Origin: Anodontia alba
Taxonomy: Eukaryota > Mollusca > Bivalvia > Lucinida > Lucinidae
Assembly: GCA_964016985.1 (NCBI GenBank)
Contig: OZ024824.1
Span: forward strand, 43,058,660-43,122,659
Length of the DNA stretch: 64,000 nt
Direction of reading: 5' to 3'
Shown here: piece by piece, positions 1-11,695 of the stretch
Layout: every line of letters starts with the position of its first letter
Numbering within the stretch: position 1 is the stretch's first letter
The notes under the pieces: generated by a model
Seen by the model: only the letters and a program-made list of their open reading frames with translations
The model's database searches: none
Told to the model about the DNA's origin: nothing
Made by a program: the position numbers and the translations under genes

Positions 1-230
1 TGAGCTTAATGAGCTCATTAGTGGTCAAAATGTTAACTGTTCTAATAAGTATAATATCTAATTCACAGGTATTTTTGCTGAAAAAATGTGAGTAGCTTTT
101 GCAAATGCAAAAGCTACTCACATTTTTCAGCAAAAATATTAGCATACATTGTGTATATGCCATTATTTAATAATTAAAGTTTTAACGATACGTTAACTAA
201 CGAGATCGTTAGTTTTGAACAACTGGGTCC
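1..230 (-). mobile_element. MITE-E, cut by the window start
   Basis: MITE-E has ends GGGCCCAGTTGTTCAAAG, inner GTTAACGA words and a long hairpin with TGTGAGTAGCTTTTGCA. This copy has the hairpin (about 72-140), TTAACTAACGAGATCGTTAG and the right end TTGAACAACTGGGTCC. The left ~20 bp lie outside the window. Confidence 0.75.
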
Positions 231-231
231 T

Positions 232-1110
232 TATTATAATGTGGACAAACGTATCAAAATCATAACGTTTCGTTTATGCATACAATATTGGGCATTTTTC
301 TATTCTCAGACAATCATGTATGATCTCTTTTCTACTGGTTAGGACCAAATATGTATAAAACATAGGGCATTGCAAACTTTATGAACAGATATCCAATCAG
401 GAATGCAGTGATTCAAAATATGATTGTGCTGGAACCGTGATGATTTCAAAGTAACTGTAACAAAACATCACACAATATTGTATATCGTTGTTTACAAATT
501 ATACAAATACAAATACAAATAATGACATAATGAAATATTATTAATTCATTTCAGTGTGATTGTAATGTAATTAATTGAATTTTAATTTAATAAACCCCAA
601 GTAAAGGGTCGGGTTTACTGAAAATGTGCTTGTAGTGGACCTGTAATGTATTAAACTTTCCAAAGCAATGTGATATAATTAATTACATTTTAGTGTAATC
701 GACCCATGTCTGTTTCCAACTATACATGTATATAAGCAAACCGCATTATACCGTATTTGCAAAAAGCCTAGTCACATTGGCTTTGTGTCATGGCCTGCTG
801 TATTCGATAGCAAAACATCGGCGGCACAGATGAAATCAGCATATTAGAATATAGCTTAACTTTGCGGGTCCTACATAACGGAAAGCAAAAACAAGAAAAC
901 ACATAACTTTGAAACAACTCTTATAAAAGGAATTTGCTCCCAATGGGGAGAGTATCTCTTCTTCGAGACTGGGCCAGATAATCAGAGTGCCACTTTGATT
1001 ACCCTTAGATATGTACTGTCGCCATATCAGAACATTTCATTCAGAATGTCACTGTAACTCTACTGGTAATTAGAATCAAACCTAATGTATACTTAAACAA
1101 ATGTGTTCTC
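232..1110. other. AT-rich stretch, no gene seen
   Basis: No coding exon or named repeat recognised. TGTAATGTAATTAATTGAAT (about 565) and TAATTAATTACATTTTAGTG (about 678) are loosely inverted, possibly an old MITE. Confidence 0.4.
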
Positions 1111-1124
1111 CGATGGCAAATTTA

Positions 1125-1325
1125 CATTAACCATTAAACCGCAAATCTCAACTGCAGCAGAGGACATTTTGATTTTGTTTGTATCTTTTAAGAAAATAAG
1201 TCTTGATATTTCATGTGAATCGTCTGCCAGCAGACGATTCACATAAAATGTCAAGACTTACTTTACAATAAAAAAATCAAAATGTCATCAGCTACAAATT
1301 CTGTCTGGCGCTTTAAGGTTTAATC
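1125..1325. mobile_element. Hairpin MITE related to family C
   Basis: Inverted arms TTAACCATTAAACCGC / GCGCTTTAAGGTTTAA and GACATTTTGATTTT / AAAATCAAAATGTC surround the perfect central palindrome TGAATCGTCTGCCAGCAGAC GATTCA. Confidence 0.7.
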
Positions 1326-1600
1326 ATTTTCACGTTTCTTTTGAAGTATTAGCTAAACCTAGATTTTATCCACGGTAAACGTCATGTCTTTTTGATAGTT
1401 TTGCTAAAGAGAGACACAAATTTATGCACTGATGCACAGGGTAAAATCTTATTTCAACCTTTGTACTATTTAATAGGTCGGTGCAACTGATTTAGTCAAA
1501 ATAACCGCCTGCATTCTTTACGTTCTTCTAGATAAGAGGAATATCAGTTTAAATATTGCTTCTCCATGAAGACCTAAGCTGTGGGTACTCATAAGAAGCG

Positions 1601-1690
1601 TCTCCATGAAACGTATGTTGTGGGTACTCATTCAAAGCGCCTCGGCGAGGCGCTTCGAATGAGTACCCACAACTTACGTTTTTATGGAGA
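1601..1690. repeat. Hairpin, GTACTCATTCAAAGCGCC type
   Basis: Palindrome TCTCCATGAAACG ... GTTTTTATGGAGA with core GTGGGTACTCATTCAAAGCG. A partial direct copy of the left arm lies just upstream (1573-1600). Confidence 0.72.
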
Positions 1691-1734
1691 GAAGAAAAAT
1701 ACCCAAACTTGATGGCTGACGAAAAAAGCTCGCT

Positions 1735-3080
1735 ATGCTCTCACATGTACATCTCTCAAAGTCGCTATAACACTCAAGCTTACCACGTGTCCACATGACT
1801 TCCAGTCAAGCGTAATTTATTTATTTACAGTGTATTTACATGTATTTATTTTAACACTTTAATTATCCGTGTTTCTGATCTTGATTGGGATTTGAGTGGT
1901 GTGTACTGGGCTGTACAAGGGTTTTTGACAATCAAATGAATTCAATGTCATTTTTAGCCCCTTTTGACAATTATTGGTATCTTTCGCTTCACGGTCGTGA
2001 ATTGGTTCCTGCTAGCGGAAGTTTTTCTTAATAGCTTGGGGAGACTTTTTGGCCAGCGCGCGAATCGCGCCGGTCTCTTAATATATCTTTGGATTTTTAT
2101 ATATGGAGAAGTGTTCGATTAGCGTAGAGCGCAGTTTGGTAAGTTTGAATATGACCTGCAGTCCATCTTTGGTAAGTTTGACTATGACCTGTGGTCAATA
2201 CTAAAAAAGTTCAAACATATTCATATCTGAAGCATGCTAAAATAAGCTTCTATATAAGATCTGGTAACTTATTTAAGTTCTGGCATGTTTTTTTTTTTAT
2301 TTTTTTTTGTTTTTGTTTTTTGTTTGTTTGTTTTTTAATAATAATAATGTACAAAGTAAATCTCGTGGAGATCCCAATATGACTTGGATTCACATATTGC
2401 TTGATCAAGAAACTTCATAAAGCATACATTAAAGAATCATACTGTTGTTCTTTTTTACCTATTACATTGAAAATTTATTAAAGTTTAGTATACCCATGTC
2501 CCATATCTCTAAGTAAACATGAACAAGAACATGAACAAGATTTGCGCCGTTACTTAGACGTTTACGTCTAAATATTTTGTCTTGTCATCATCTGCTTTAC
2601 CCTCCCTCATTATCTGATATAACTAAATTACCGTTTAGTCATAAAACCCTCAAACATCCATTTCAAAGATAGGTCTGACGATTGTGCGGTTATTCAAACA
2701 CATAGACTGTTGTACAACTCTTTTATTGGAAGCTTGCCTGGTTCCGATATAAAAAGTTTTTTTGTTTTTTTTTCTGGCTGTAATTTATAGACTATATAGA
2801 TCCCGATAGGAAATGTTTTTTTTTTCCTACTCGGGTGCCGGATTTTTCCCAACATTTTTTCTAGGAATTTGGTCAATGATGTTTTCCTACAATAATTAAT
2901 GACGTCATGAAAGGAATTTCGTTTTGAAAAAAAAAAATGGATTATTTGCATTTGTTTGCATAAAATCCTGTGTCATTTATTTATAAATAAATTGTTTTAT
3001 AAAGTAATACCGGTTACTGGGTTCAGTATGTATTGCTAAAGAAAAAATAGTAGAAAAAAAACTTGAACATTTCTGTCAGA
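1735..3080. other. Unannotated AT-rich stretch
   Basis: Only short T runs (about 2288-2335) and a small AACATGAACAAG duplication (2517-2540). ORFs of 63 and 85 codons are T-rich and lack gene-like composition. Confidence 0.4.
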
Positions 3081-3087
3081 AAACCAT

Positions 3088-3362
3088 CAAGAAAACACGC
3101 CTATTTAATTTTGACCCCCTTAAACCCCCCCTTTTATATAGAAAAACTGAGGTTTACAGGGGTATACATTATTTTTCTTATATCTTCTCAAAACATAGAT
3201 TGTGGGTACCCGTTAGAACCGCCTCGATGAGGCGGTTCTAACGAGTATCGACAATTTATGTTTTGAGCAGAAATATAAAAAAATATAAGAGTTTTTTATC
3301 TGAAAATTTTCAGTTTTTGGAGGTAAAATTTTCTATATATTTGAATGGGCGTGTTTTCGTAA
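3088..3362 (+). mobile_element. MITE-A copy
   Basis: MITE-A is about 275-280 bp with terminal GAAAACACGCCTAT / ATAGGCGTGTTTTC inverted repeats, a shoulder CCCCCTTAAACCCC, and a central near-perfect palindrome around GTACTCGTTAGAACCGCC. This copy has the loop CTCGATGAGG. It is non-coding. Confidence 0.8.
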
Positions 3363-3570
3363 TGAAAATCATTCAAAATTGGGACAAGGCAAACACCCGG
3401 TGTCTTTGAGATACGTGTAATGATCACGGTGTGAAAATGGTCTTTATGCCATATGCCAACAAGGAATGCCAATACTAGCCTAGGGATCGGTAATAGCATT
3501 ACGTTAATATCTACGTAAAATGAATACCTTTTAGACATAGCTCTAGACAAGACATTAAAAAAATATTTTT

Positions 3571-3656
3571 CTTTCCTCATATGTTATGGGTACTCATTAG
3601 AAGCGCCTCACAGAGGCGCTTCTAATGAGTACCCAAAACAAGTTTTTGAGAAGAAA
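3571..3656. repeat. Isolated hairpin, GTACTCATTAGAAGCGCC type
   Basis: Near-perfect palindrome ATGGGTACTCATTAGAAGCG CC / inverted, loop TCACAGA, without MITE-A shoulders. Confidence 0.7.
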
Positions 3657-3834
3657 TGAATCAGATATTTATCTCAATACCATTTTAGTTAGAGCTATTT
3701 AAATCATGCAGTTTTCACTTTATAACATAGCAAATGAGCAAAATCTTCGATTTATAACTATATAAAGATAAATTTATGCAGTAAAGTGATTGTCATTTGC
3801 AACAAAAATGGACAAGTTGGTTTAAAAATTGCCA

Positions 3835-4108
3835 TCACAAAAACACGCCCATATAATTTTGACCCCCTTAAACCCCAATTTTATATAGTAAAACTGGGGT
3901 TTTCAGGGGTATACATTATTTTTCTTATTTCTGCTCAAAACATAGATTGTGTGTACTCTTCAGAGCCGCCTCGCCGAGGCGGTTCTAACGAGTACCACAA
4001 TCCATGTTTTGAGCAGAAATATGAAAAATATCAGAGTTTTTTATGTGAAAATTTTCAGTTTTTGGAGGTGAAATTTTCTATATATTTGTATAGGCGTGTT
4101 TTCGTAAT
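3835..4108 (+). mobile_element. MITE-A copy
   Basis: The TIRs (AAAACACGCCCATAT / ATAGGCGTGTTTTCG), shoulder and central hairpin are complete. The left hairpin arm is altered (TGTGTACTCTTCAGAGCCGC). Confidence 0.8.
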
Positions 4109-4138
4109 GAATAAAAGCGTAAAACGATTATAGCAACC

Positions 4139-4226
4139 CTGAACCAGATCTCCACTATATCTATGCACATACTGAGTTTGGTGAAACTTCATTGTCAAAA
4201 ACTGACGAAATGTGCCCATTAGCAAT

Positions 4227-4275
<49 letters not shown>

Positions 4276-4434
4276 ACAGATCTCTACAGTATCAGTGCAC
4301 ATATTAAGTTTGGTGAAAAATCAATTATCACTGGCTCAAGTTATCATCCGGAAACGAAAATACGGACGGACGGACACACGGACGACCAACGTGAAACCAT
4401 AATACCCACCACTATCATGTGGCGGGGTATTAAA
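4139..4434 (+). mobile_element. 5'-truncated copy of the 50.3-kb ACGG element
   Basis: Holds the core words CAGATCTCCACTATAT and GACGAAATGTGCCCATTAGC, (ACGG)n near 4360-4385, AACGTGAAACCATAATACC and ATGTGGCGGGGTATTA. A pure A run (about 4228-4272) interrupts the core. Confidence 0.65.
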
Positions 4435-4620
4435 ATCTGAAAATTTCCCTTATTATGTAGATGTCAGAATATCCCTATTATCACTATATATGATAAAGGA
4501 ACATGTAGACACATATAACACAGAGATGTTAACTTCACTATCTGATCAAAGCCATCTTTATTTACCGATTTATTCTACAGTACCCAATGACTCTGATAGC
4601 AAAGAGAAAACCTCTCTCAC

Positions 4621-4898
4621 ATCACGAAAACATGCCTATATAATTTTGACCCCCTTAAACCCCACTTTTATATAGTAAAACTGAGGTTTACAGGGGTATA
4701 CTTTATTTTTCTTATTTCTGCTCAAAAACATAGATCGTGGGTACTCGTAAGAACCGCCTCGGCGAGGCGGTTCTAACGAGTACCCACAATCTATGTTTTG
4801 AGCAGAAATATGAAAAATATCAGAGATTTTTTATCTGGAAATTTTCAGTTTTTGAGCTGAAATTTTCTACATATTTGAATAGGCATGTTTTCGAAATG
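4621..4898 (+). mobile_element. MITE-A copy
   Basis: Complete with TCACGAAAACATGCCTATA and AGGCATGTTTTCG ends; the central palindrome GTGGGTACTCGTAAGAACCG CC has a GGCGAGG centre. Confidence 0.82.
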
Positions 4899-4904
4899 AG
4901 AAGC

Positions 4905-5095
4905 TATGCAAAATGCGCATTCAGATCATCCTCTGCAGCTCCGCAGTCTCATCACAGCTCTTATATCCAGCTATATTCTACAGTATTGATTGATTATGTA
5001 AGCGGAAAGTGAAGACTCTGCTTAGAGTGCGCGGATTCGCAGTCTGATCTGTGCCTTCACTGTCCGCATATACCAAAAGATCCCTTGTCGCAAGG
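4905..5095. mobile_element. MITE-D copy
   Basis: MITE-D carries GCGCAGTCTGATC and GAAGACTGATCAGACTG words about 150-200 bp apart. This copy has CTCCGCAGTCTCATCACAG and GTGCGCGGATTCGCAGTCTG. Confidence 0.55.
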
Positions 5096-5107
5096 CTCGG
5101 CCAAAAT

Positions 5108-5335
5108 TGTTCTGCTTAGTATAGCATACCTAGTGGATAAGAGAGTTGACTCTTAATCCATTAGGTTTCTCACCGCTGTGGTTCGAGCCTCGCTCGGGTC
5201 ATATGTGGGAAAGCCAAGTTCTGCTTACGGATGGTCAGGTGGTTTTTCTCCGGGTTCTCCGGTTTTCGCCCACCTTCGATGAACGATCGGCTCGATATAA
5301 GTGAAATATTCTTGAAAGGGCCGTAAAACCCAAAT

Positions 5336-5371
<36 letters not shown>
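5108..5371 (+). mobile_element. Second SINE family, poly(A)-tailed
   Basis: A tRNA-like head contains TAGTGGATAAGAGAGTTGAC and a B-box GTGGTTCGAGCC. The body has CGGGTTCTCCGGTTTTCGCC and CGATCGGCTCGATATAAGTG, and the copy ends in a pure A run (about 5338-5371). Head, body and A tail in this order indicate a SINE distinct from the 63-kb family. Confidence 0.68.
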
Positions 5372-5373
<2 letters not shown>

Positions 5374-5659
5374 AGTATAGCATATAACAGAAAAACTAAA
5401 TTTATGCACATTTTAATAATCTTAATATTTTTTTATGAAGTGGCATTTTCTTTATGAATGAATTAAATAATAGCGTAACACTTGCATATTAAGTCGTCGG
5501 CAGTCAATGGTTAATTGTGGTTAAAAGTCATTTTTACAGAGGTTCATAGCCGTGTGAAACGTCTTCGTCCCAAAAATTATTAATTAAATGTATAATTGTA
5601 TTTTAGATAATACATTATAGCAAGTTCAATGTTCATTCATTCAGCGAAATGTTTTTAGT

Positions 5660-5674
5660 AGATTGTGTGTGTGT

Positions 5675-5708
<34 letters not shown>

Positions 5709-5725
5709 TTGTGTGGAGAGAGCGG
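5660..5725. repeat. (TG)n microsatellite
   Basis: TGTGTGTGCGTGTGCG followed by about ten pure TG units. Confidence 0.9.
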
Positions 5726-5838
5726 GGGCAGGGGTAACACAGTCAACGGCACACGTTCATGCATCCCCGCGGTGTAACGCTGAACCGCTCCAGGTATTCA
5801 GTGTTCTATCCCCATTACTGTTTATTTATACATGTATA

Positions 5839-6148
5839 CAGTCAACCCTCTTTATACCGACACTCGATACAACGACAAAATTCGTTTTAATGACAATTAA
5901 ATGCCACGAAACGTTCGCTCAGGAGATGACAGTTAAGAGAAATTATGCAGGAATATTGCATTAAAACTTCAAGCAACATATGATTTGGCACTGAGGCGAT
6001 TCTAACAAATATCCAAAACATATGTTCTATGAGGAAATAAGAATAAAACAAGGTCTTTCTTACATATCATTCTGGTCATTAAGGATTCTTTACAACTTTA
6101 ATAGCAACATCTTTGGGAACAAATGCTGTCGTTGTAACGAAGGTTCAT
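5839..6148 (-). mobile_element. pogo-like TIR MITE (CAGTCAACCCTCTTTA)
   Basis: Left CAGTCAACCCTCTTTATACC preceded by TA; the right part reads GCTGTCGTTGTAACGAAGGT TCATA. Internally it aligns in reverse with the complete copy at 59701-60036, including GGCGATTCTAACAAATATCC. One hairpin arm has been lost. CAGT-starting TIRs with TA duplication suggest a Tc1/mariner-pogo source. Confidence 0.7.
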
Positions 6149-6149
6149 A

Positions 6150-6608
6150 CGAAAACAGAGGAGTTATTAAAGGCTCCATATTCCTAAAAAAGAGACTTTT
6201 TTATCCGAGAAAGGTTTAATAAATTGGTATATAGTATTAATATGATAATAAAATGTGGCATCTGACAGCCTGTAAAATTTCATTTAGTCCCTCGTTTTTG
6301 AACTGCATGATCAAAAATGAAATGATGTTTTATAGTATCTCTGAATATATGTTGCCTTTCGACATCTTTCAGAAAGACGTTTTTCGCTTAGCGTTTAATT
6401 TTGAATGAAAATATTTTATTCTGATTGACCATATCTTATCAGAAACCATTTGTCTTTACTGTTTCTGCATTTCATTCTCACATATTTACCCTAAAATTAA
6501 TTTTATGGCCAAAAGTTGGTCTGACCTATGCAATTTCTACAGTAAAGTGATCTTTTTTGAATTTGTTTCTAAGAAAATATTTTATACTTTTATTTGCTAA
6601 ATTTGAAT
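6150..6608. other. Unannotated stretch left of the Tc1 element
   Basis: AT-rich, no repeats shared within the window noticed. Confidence 0.35.
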
Positions 6609-6610
6609 TA

Positions 6611-8201
6611 TACTGAAAGGAAAAAGAAACGCAGGGTAAATTTTATTCCTAAATTTCATTCAAGTTTGAAAAAAGTTTGTTAAATATTTTACTATGATTA
6701 CAAAACGGTACATGTATGGAATAAAAGTTCCAAATTTCATTGGTTTGTGATCAACAAGTCTCGAGTTATTGAAGTTCATTGGTAGCTACCCCACAAATCT
6801 TGAAATCAAAATCAAAATGAAAATCAATATCGGGTGTGCCCCCCTCTTGCTGCCGTTGCTGCCCTAATTCTCCTTTGGATAGAGTTAACCAAAGCATTGA
6901 CAGTTCGCATCGGGATGTTATTACATTCATCGATCAACGCATTCCTTAGTTGTGCGAGAGTTGCGGGGGGATTTCGGCGTTTCCTAACCCTTCTGTCCAG
7001 CTCATCCCACATGTGCTCTATTGGGGTCAAATCTGGACTGTACGGTGGCCATGCTAGTGGTGCAATGTTATTGTTTGCCAGGAAATCCTGACAAACTCGG
7101 GCAACATGTGGTCGGGCATTGTCCTGCTGCAGAATCAGATTACCTTGTTGCACAAGCGGGACTGCAACAGGACGCAAGATCTCATCCCTATACCTTACTG
7201 CGGTCATATTGCCCGCAACAATAATCAACTGTGATTTTATCCCGTGAGCAATGCCTCCCCAGACCATAACGGAGCCACCCCAAACCGATCCCGTTCGACA
7301 ACACAGGCGTCGGCAAAGCGTTCTCCGCGACGTCGGTACACACGACGTCGACCATCTGTGCGACAGAGAGTGAACCTAGACTCGTCCGTAAAAAGAACTC
7401 GTCTCCACTGCCTCATCGGAAATAGCATGGGCGCATGCGCCGTCAACCACGCCATACGACGCAACCTACGTGCCTGGGTCAGAGGCAGACCAACGTATGG
7501 ACGACGAGCTCGAAGACCAATCTCACGCAATCGACTTCCAACAGCCTTCGGAGAAATTTGTCGATTATGCGTACCTACTGTATTAAGGGCAGTTTCGGTA
7601 GCAGTGAGATGACGATTCCGCAAATGTGCCAGACGGATTGCCCTGTCTTGACGTCGCGACGTCACGCGTGGACGCCCAGACCGCGGTCGGTCTGCTAAAT
7701 GCCCTGTCTCCCTTAAACGTCTAATAAGACGTTCAATTGTTGAGACGTTAACCCCAAAATGATTGGCAACTTGCTGTTGCCTCTGACCCTGCATCAGCAA
7801 CGCAATTGCCCTACCCCTCTAAACATCAGTCAATCGTACCATGATTGAAAAAAAGTTCAAAGTAGCGTAAAAATGAAAAGAAAAATCGGTAAAAGAATCG
7901 AAGAGCGTTGTGTATCGTTGAAGTGTACCAAATGGTGTGAGGAAATCTTGTGCTGAAGGTTTAAACATGCTTGTTTTGCACGAAATTTTGGCTTTCCGTA
8001 TTGTCCGTGCAATGCACTGTGTAGTGCACGGTTGAATGATTTCACACACTGGGTAGCTAGCACATCGACCAAAGACTCGTATACCCGCGGTTAACATTCA
8101 CAGGACAATCTGTAAAAGTGTATGGCTATAGTAAACACCGTAAAAAATGGTTAAAATAAGAAGGAAAAAACTCTACCCTGCGTTTCTTTTTCCTTTCAGT
8201 A
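6611..8201 (-). mobile_element. Complete Tc1/mariner element with 28-bp TIRs
   Basis: Inverted repeats at 6611-6638 and 8174-8201 begin TACTGAAAGGAAAAAGAAAC and are identical over 28 bp. TA dinucleotides at 6609-6610 and 8202-8203 are the expected target duplication. The 1591-bp body holds one minus-strand transposase reading frame in pieces. Identical TIRs suggest fairly recent movement, but the coding damage means it is non-autonomous now. Confidence 0.92.
6824..7842 (-). pseudogene. Tc1-family DD34E transposase, broken
   Basis: An N-terminal piece (7800-7237) has helix-turn-helix segments (QQVANHFGVNVSTIERLIRR) and a GRPR hook, then the first catalytic Asp in LFTDESRF. A second frame (7267-6824) has MVWGGI, the second Asp in QQDNARPH and the Glu in DLTPIEHMWDE. 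The second Asp and Glu are separated by 34 residues, as in Tc1 transposases. There are two lesions: a TAG codon about eight codons after the likely ATG at 7842, and a single-base frameshift in the 7266-7290 interval. TIR binding and cut-and-paste activity are known for the family; this copy should encode no full protein. Confidence 0.92.
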
Positions 8202-8352
8202 TATTATTGTTTAACAACAATACTGTGAAAATTACAGAATAATTGAACAAGCGTAACATCTTGAAAATCTGCCTCCAAGTTACCTACCCTACTTCTCCTA
8301 ATCTGTATTAACTTGTCAATCATCTCTACAGTTACAAGCTGCAATATCTTAT

Positions 8353-8925
8353 TACGGGGACTGGATACGGTTCATTTTCCGGTTTTACAAAGAATACAAT
8401 TTTGTGACTTCTTGTTCGCTTTCATCCTTTGTCCTTGAGTCTACACTAAAAGAAAAGAATGTTCTCCAACGAAGAGCAAAGTCCTTCCTGATAGACTAGA
8501 CGTCTTTTCAGAATGAAGACAAAACAATTGTTACGCACCAGTCATTTGTTGTCCCTGCCCCTCCGGGTCCGGGGAATAGCGGAGCTTCTGTTTTTTGTTT
8601 GTTTTACTTTTTTTTATTTTTTCCCTTGATTTGGGTTTTACGGTCCTTTCAAAAATATTACTTATATCGAGCCGATCGTTCATCAAAGGTGGGCGAAAAC
8701 CGGAGAACCCGGGTAAAAATCACCTGACCATCCGGGGCTTTTAACTTTTCAGTTTTTAAAGCCCTGCTAAACGCCCTGCACTGCTGGGACAAATTTATGG
8801 TAAAATCCCTGTTAAAAACCCCTCTACCCCGGGGCCAGTTTTTGTTTCCTGGAACAGTCTGCTCTCTGTTAAAAAAAAGCAACCCGTATCTTTTTTTACA
8901 GTAAAAGGTCTGGTTTACTCGATAC
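8353..8925. mobile_element. MITE-F (GGGGACTGGATAC) with nested SINE
   Basis: Family F has an outer GGGAACTGGATAC and inner CTTCCTGTTTGCTTTCCTG, TCTACTCTAAAAGGAAAG. Here the left part is at 8353-8530 and a poly(A) SINE fragment lies inside (8591-8745). Confidence 0.45.
8591..8745 (-). mobile_element. 5'-truncated copy of the poly(A) SINE
   Basis: This is the reverse complement of the 5.2-kb SINE body: T-rich tail, TTTGGGTTTTACGGTCCTTT, TTATATCGAGCCGATCGTTC and GGTGGGCGAAAACCGGAGAA. No tRNA-like head remains. It sits inside a larger MITE. Confidence 0.68.
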
Positions 8926-8940
8926 AGCTAAATTCAAAGC

Positions 8941-9218
8941 ATCACGAAAACACGCTTATATAATTTTGATCCCCTTAAACCCCACTTTTATATAGTAAAA
9001 CTGGGGTTTACAGGGGTATACATTATTTTTCTTATTTCTGTTCAAAACATAGATTGTGGGTACTCGTTAGAACCGCCTCGGCGAGGCGGTTCTAACGAGT
9101 ACCCACAATTTATATTTTGAGCAGAAATATGAAAATTATCAGGATTTTTTATCTGAAAATTTTCAATCTTTATGGTGGTAAAATTTTCAATATATTTGAA
9201 TAGGCGTGTTTTCGTAAT
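8941..9218 (+). mobile_element. MITE-A copy
   Basis: Complete; near-perfect hairpin GTGGGTACTCGTTAGAACCG with a CGGCGAGG centre, and TIRs CGAAAACACGCTTATAT / AATAGGCGTGTTTTCG. Confidence 0.83.
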
Positions 9219-9219
9219 G

Positions 9220-10500
9220 GATATGCATCATTTACAGTATGAACCAGGTTATAAGAAAACTAAAATTTGTGGTTGATGTGGCTCTAATTTATGTATGCAA
9301 AGTATTTTGGCGGGAAATGAATAGCCCAGCACATCTACGGTACTGCGAGGGCTCATCGGGGGTTAAATTATGACACTTAAGTCCCGCTTTTTCTATCCCT
9401 CGACGGGGCCGGAGTTTCAAATGACTGGTGCATTACCTGCACTGAAAGAATAGCCATTTCCCTTAAGAACGCAAAATACGTGGGGCGCGGGTAATGGGAA
9501 CGGTGCTATGGGTAACAGCATGTTTTCTCAGTTTTGCATTAGACAATAAAAATGCCTAACGGCATTATGGTCAGGTTTTTCCACTGAAGAATAAAAGTAA
9601 CATATCATTTTGAAAAAAAAAATATTAACCAAGAGCTAAACCTCGGACGACGCCCGACGGCCTTCCGACGCCCGCCCGCCCGCCAAGACATCGCTATTTT
9701 AAAGGACGGAATTTTTCCGTGAAATAACGTCAAAAAAATGTTAACCAAAAGGTACATGTAAACCTAGGACGACTCATAAAATTAACGCAATTTTTGTTCA
9801 ACCAAAATTTTGGTCCTTGGTGCCATTAATGGACTGTATATAAAACAGGTCCCTCCAATGAAGCAACATACTATGTTACTGTCTAATACGATGTGAAATT
9901 AAGTAACACTGTATTTGAAATGAATATTAATGCTTACATTCTCTCCGTATGTGAATTATGTTGATTCATGCTTAAATGGGAAATGCACATTTGGAACATT
10001 AGAAGATAATTCGTCCGCCATATTTGTTACATGTAGTGCTCTAGGAATGCAGACCATTGCTGGGGATAAACTTATCTATCTATAATAAAATTCAAAAGTG
10101 CTCTAAACGTCACAAAATGTCACCTGATCTAGTCCCTGAGGTAACAACCAGATTATAGTAATGATACAACCAGACTACAAAAGAACTCATCACTCGAGTA
10201 TTTGTTCGAGAAGGCCAATACGCTATTTTCTGTGGTGTTTCTTTCAAACTCAACAATGAATGTGACGAAGCGTAATAAACAGGACAAATATACAGCATTT
10301 TTGCTTAAGGTGTAGGTGTGTCCGAACAAAACGATTCCGGATAGCTGTTGAAAGTAAATACCTACATGTAATTGCGGTCATCTGCTTAAAACTGACTCCA
10401 CACCATCCTTGCATTTGGACAAGTCCACTCATTCAAAAATGGGGTAGAGACATAGCCCCAGATAAGTCGCTATTTCATCCAAGAAGAATTAATATTTTTA
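9220..10500. other. Intergenic stretch with one dispersed repeat
   Basis: Apart from the CGACGCCCG repeat (9575-9715), nothing recognised. ORFs of about 60 codons on the minus strand show no domain. Confidence 0.35.
9575..9715 (+). repeat. Dispersed repeat (CGACGCCCG), copy 1
   Basis: CCACTGAAGAATAAAAGTAA CATATC, GACGACGCCCGACGGCC and CGCTATTTTAAAGGACGGA are shared with 43283-43410. Confidence 0.6.
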
Positions 10501-10503
10501 ACT

Positions 10504-10596
10504 TCTCCACGAAAACATATGTTGTGGGTATTCATTAGAAGCGCCTCGGCGAGGCGCTTCTAATGAGTATCACAACATATGTTTTCTAGAGAGATA
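10504..10596. repeat. Hairpin, GTATTCATTAGAAGCGCC type
   Basis: Near-perfect palindrome from TCTCCACGAAAACATATG to CATATGTTTTCTAGAGAGA, centre CTCGGCGAGG. Confidence 0.75.
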
Positions 10597-10841
10597 AGAA
10601 AAAATCCTGATACCCACTATTATCTGGAGCTATGGTTGGTAACCCTCATATTCAGAAAACTCGAACTATGTAGATCCTGTTATATAATGATTGACAGCAA
10701 AAAATCTGGAACTCGCCATCTTCATTACCAGACAGAGTTAACAGGTCTATATAATGTGTAGCCCGTGTTCCTCCAATATATATTATTGAAAACCGAGTAT
10801 GCAGGGGACAACATTACTTGGCAGATTTAAAGAACTTTCAG

Positions 10842-10844
<3 letters not shown>

Positions 10845-10876
<32 letters not shown>
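10845..10876. repeat. T run
   Basis: About 32 T. Comparable homopolymers lie near 22841-22873 (A), 44137-44163 (T), 54152-54183 (A) and 62836-62863 (T); none has a recognisable retroelement body attached. Confidence 0.85.
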
Positions 10877-10878
<2 letters not shown>

Positions 10879-11078
10879 TTTTTAACCTGCTTGTCAGTGT
10901 GTTATTTATTTCTTATAACCCCCTTTACTGCATAAATATGTCTTAATTTACTTAATGATGAAATTAATCGTTGTGTTCTCATATTATTATATAGTGAAAC
11001 TGATACGGCTTACACAGCTATCTCTAGAAAATCTTTAAGGGGTATCAGTATATTTTTTTCTGCTGAAAATATATTGTC

Positions 11079-11214
11079 ATCACGAAAACATACCTATATA
11101 ATTTTGACCCCCTTTAACCCCACTTTTTTATAGTTAAACTAGGGTTTACAGGGGTATATATTATTTTTCTTATTTCTGCTCAAAACATAGGTTGTGGGTA
11201 CTCGTTAGAACCGC
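11079..11214 (+). mobile_element. MITE-A, left half only
   Basis: Runs from CACGAAAACATACCTATA through the first hairpin arm and stops after GTTAGAACCGCC, where an unrelated dispersed repeat begins. The break is at the palindrome centre. Confidence 0.75.
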
Positions 11215-11219
11215 CACTG

Positions 11220-11395
11220 TTCGTAAAGCGGTCTATTTTAAAAGGAAATAATTTACTTCCCAAGGCAGCAAATTCTTTTTATTGAGAGTAGATTATTAGT
11301 GTAAAGAAAAGCAAACTGGAAGTCACAAACGTTGTCTTTTTTATAAAAATGGCGGAAAATATACCAAGTGTATGAATCCTCGGTCGTCCGAAAAC
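11220..11395 (+). repeat. Dispersed repeat pair, copy 1
   Basis: GTAAAGCGGTCTATTTTAAA AGGAAA, GGAAGTCACAAACGTTGTCT and AAAATATACCAAGTGT match 31629-31800. No class assigned. Confidence 0.6.
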
Positions 11396-11695
11396 GGTCC
11401 GATATTTGTTTAAATAGAAAGCAAGCTGGGTATGCACTGAATTCGAGTCGTTTATTTCATTCGATGTGCATGTATCACTGCAATCAATTAAGATTCAGAG
11501 ATACAAGTCTACGACTGAGAATGTCTGCACGTGTTCATTGCTAAATGTAGATAGAGGTAACCCTGGCAATGTGAGGGTGCCTCCATACAGGAGGGTAGCT
11601 GACCGAAGATGTACGATAAAGAAACGGAAGCTAACGGATAGTTGGTTGGCCTACGCCAGAGGTTATTAAGATATAAACTACATGTGCATATATTG

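Noticed and set aside
6834..7698. Plus-strand ORFs opposite the transposase
   Set aside because: They are antisense shadows of the Tc1 transposase frame, whose motifs are unambiguous on the minus strand.
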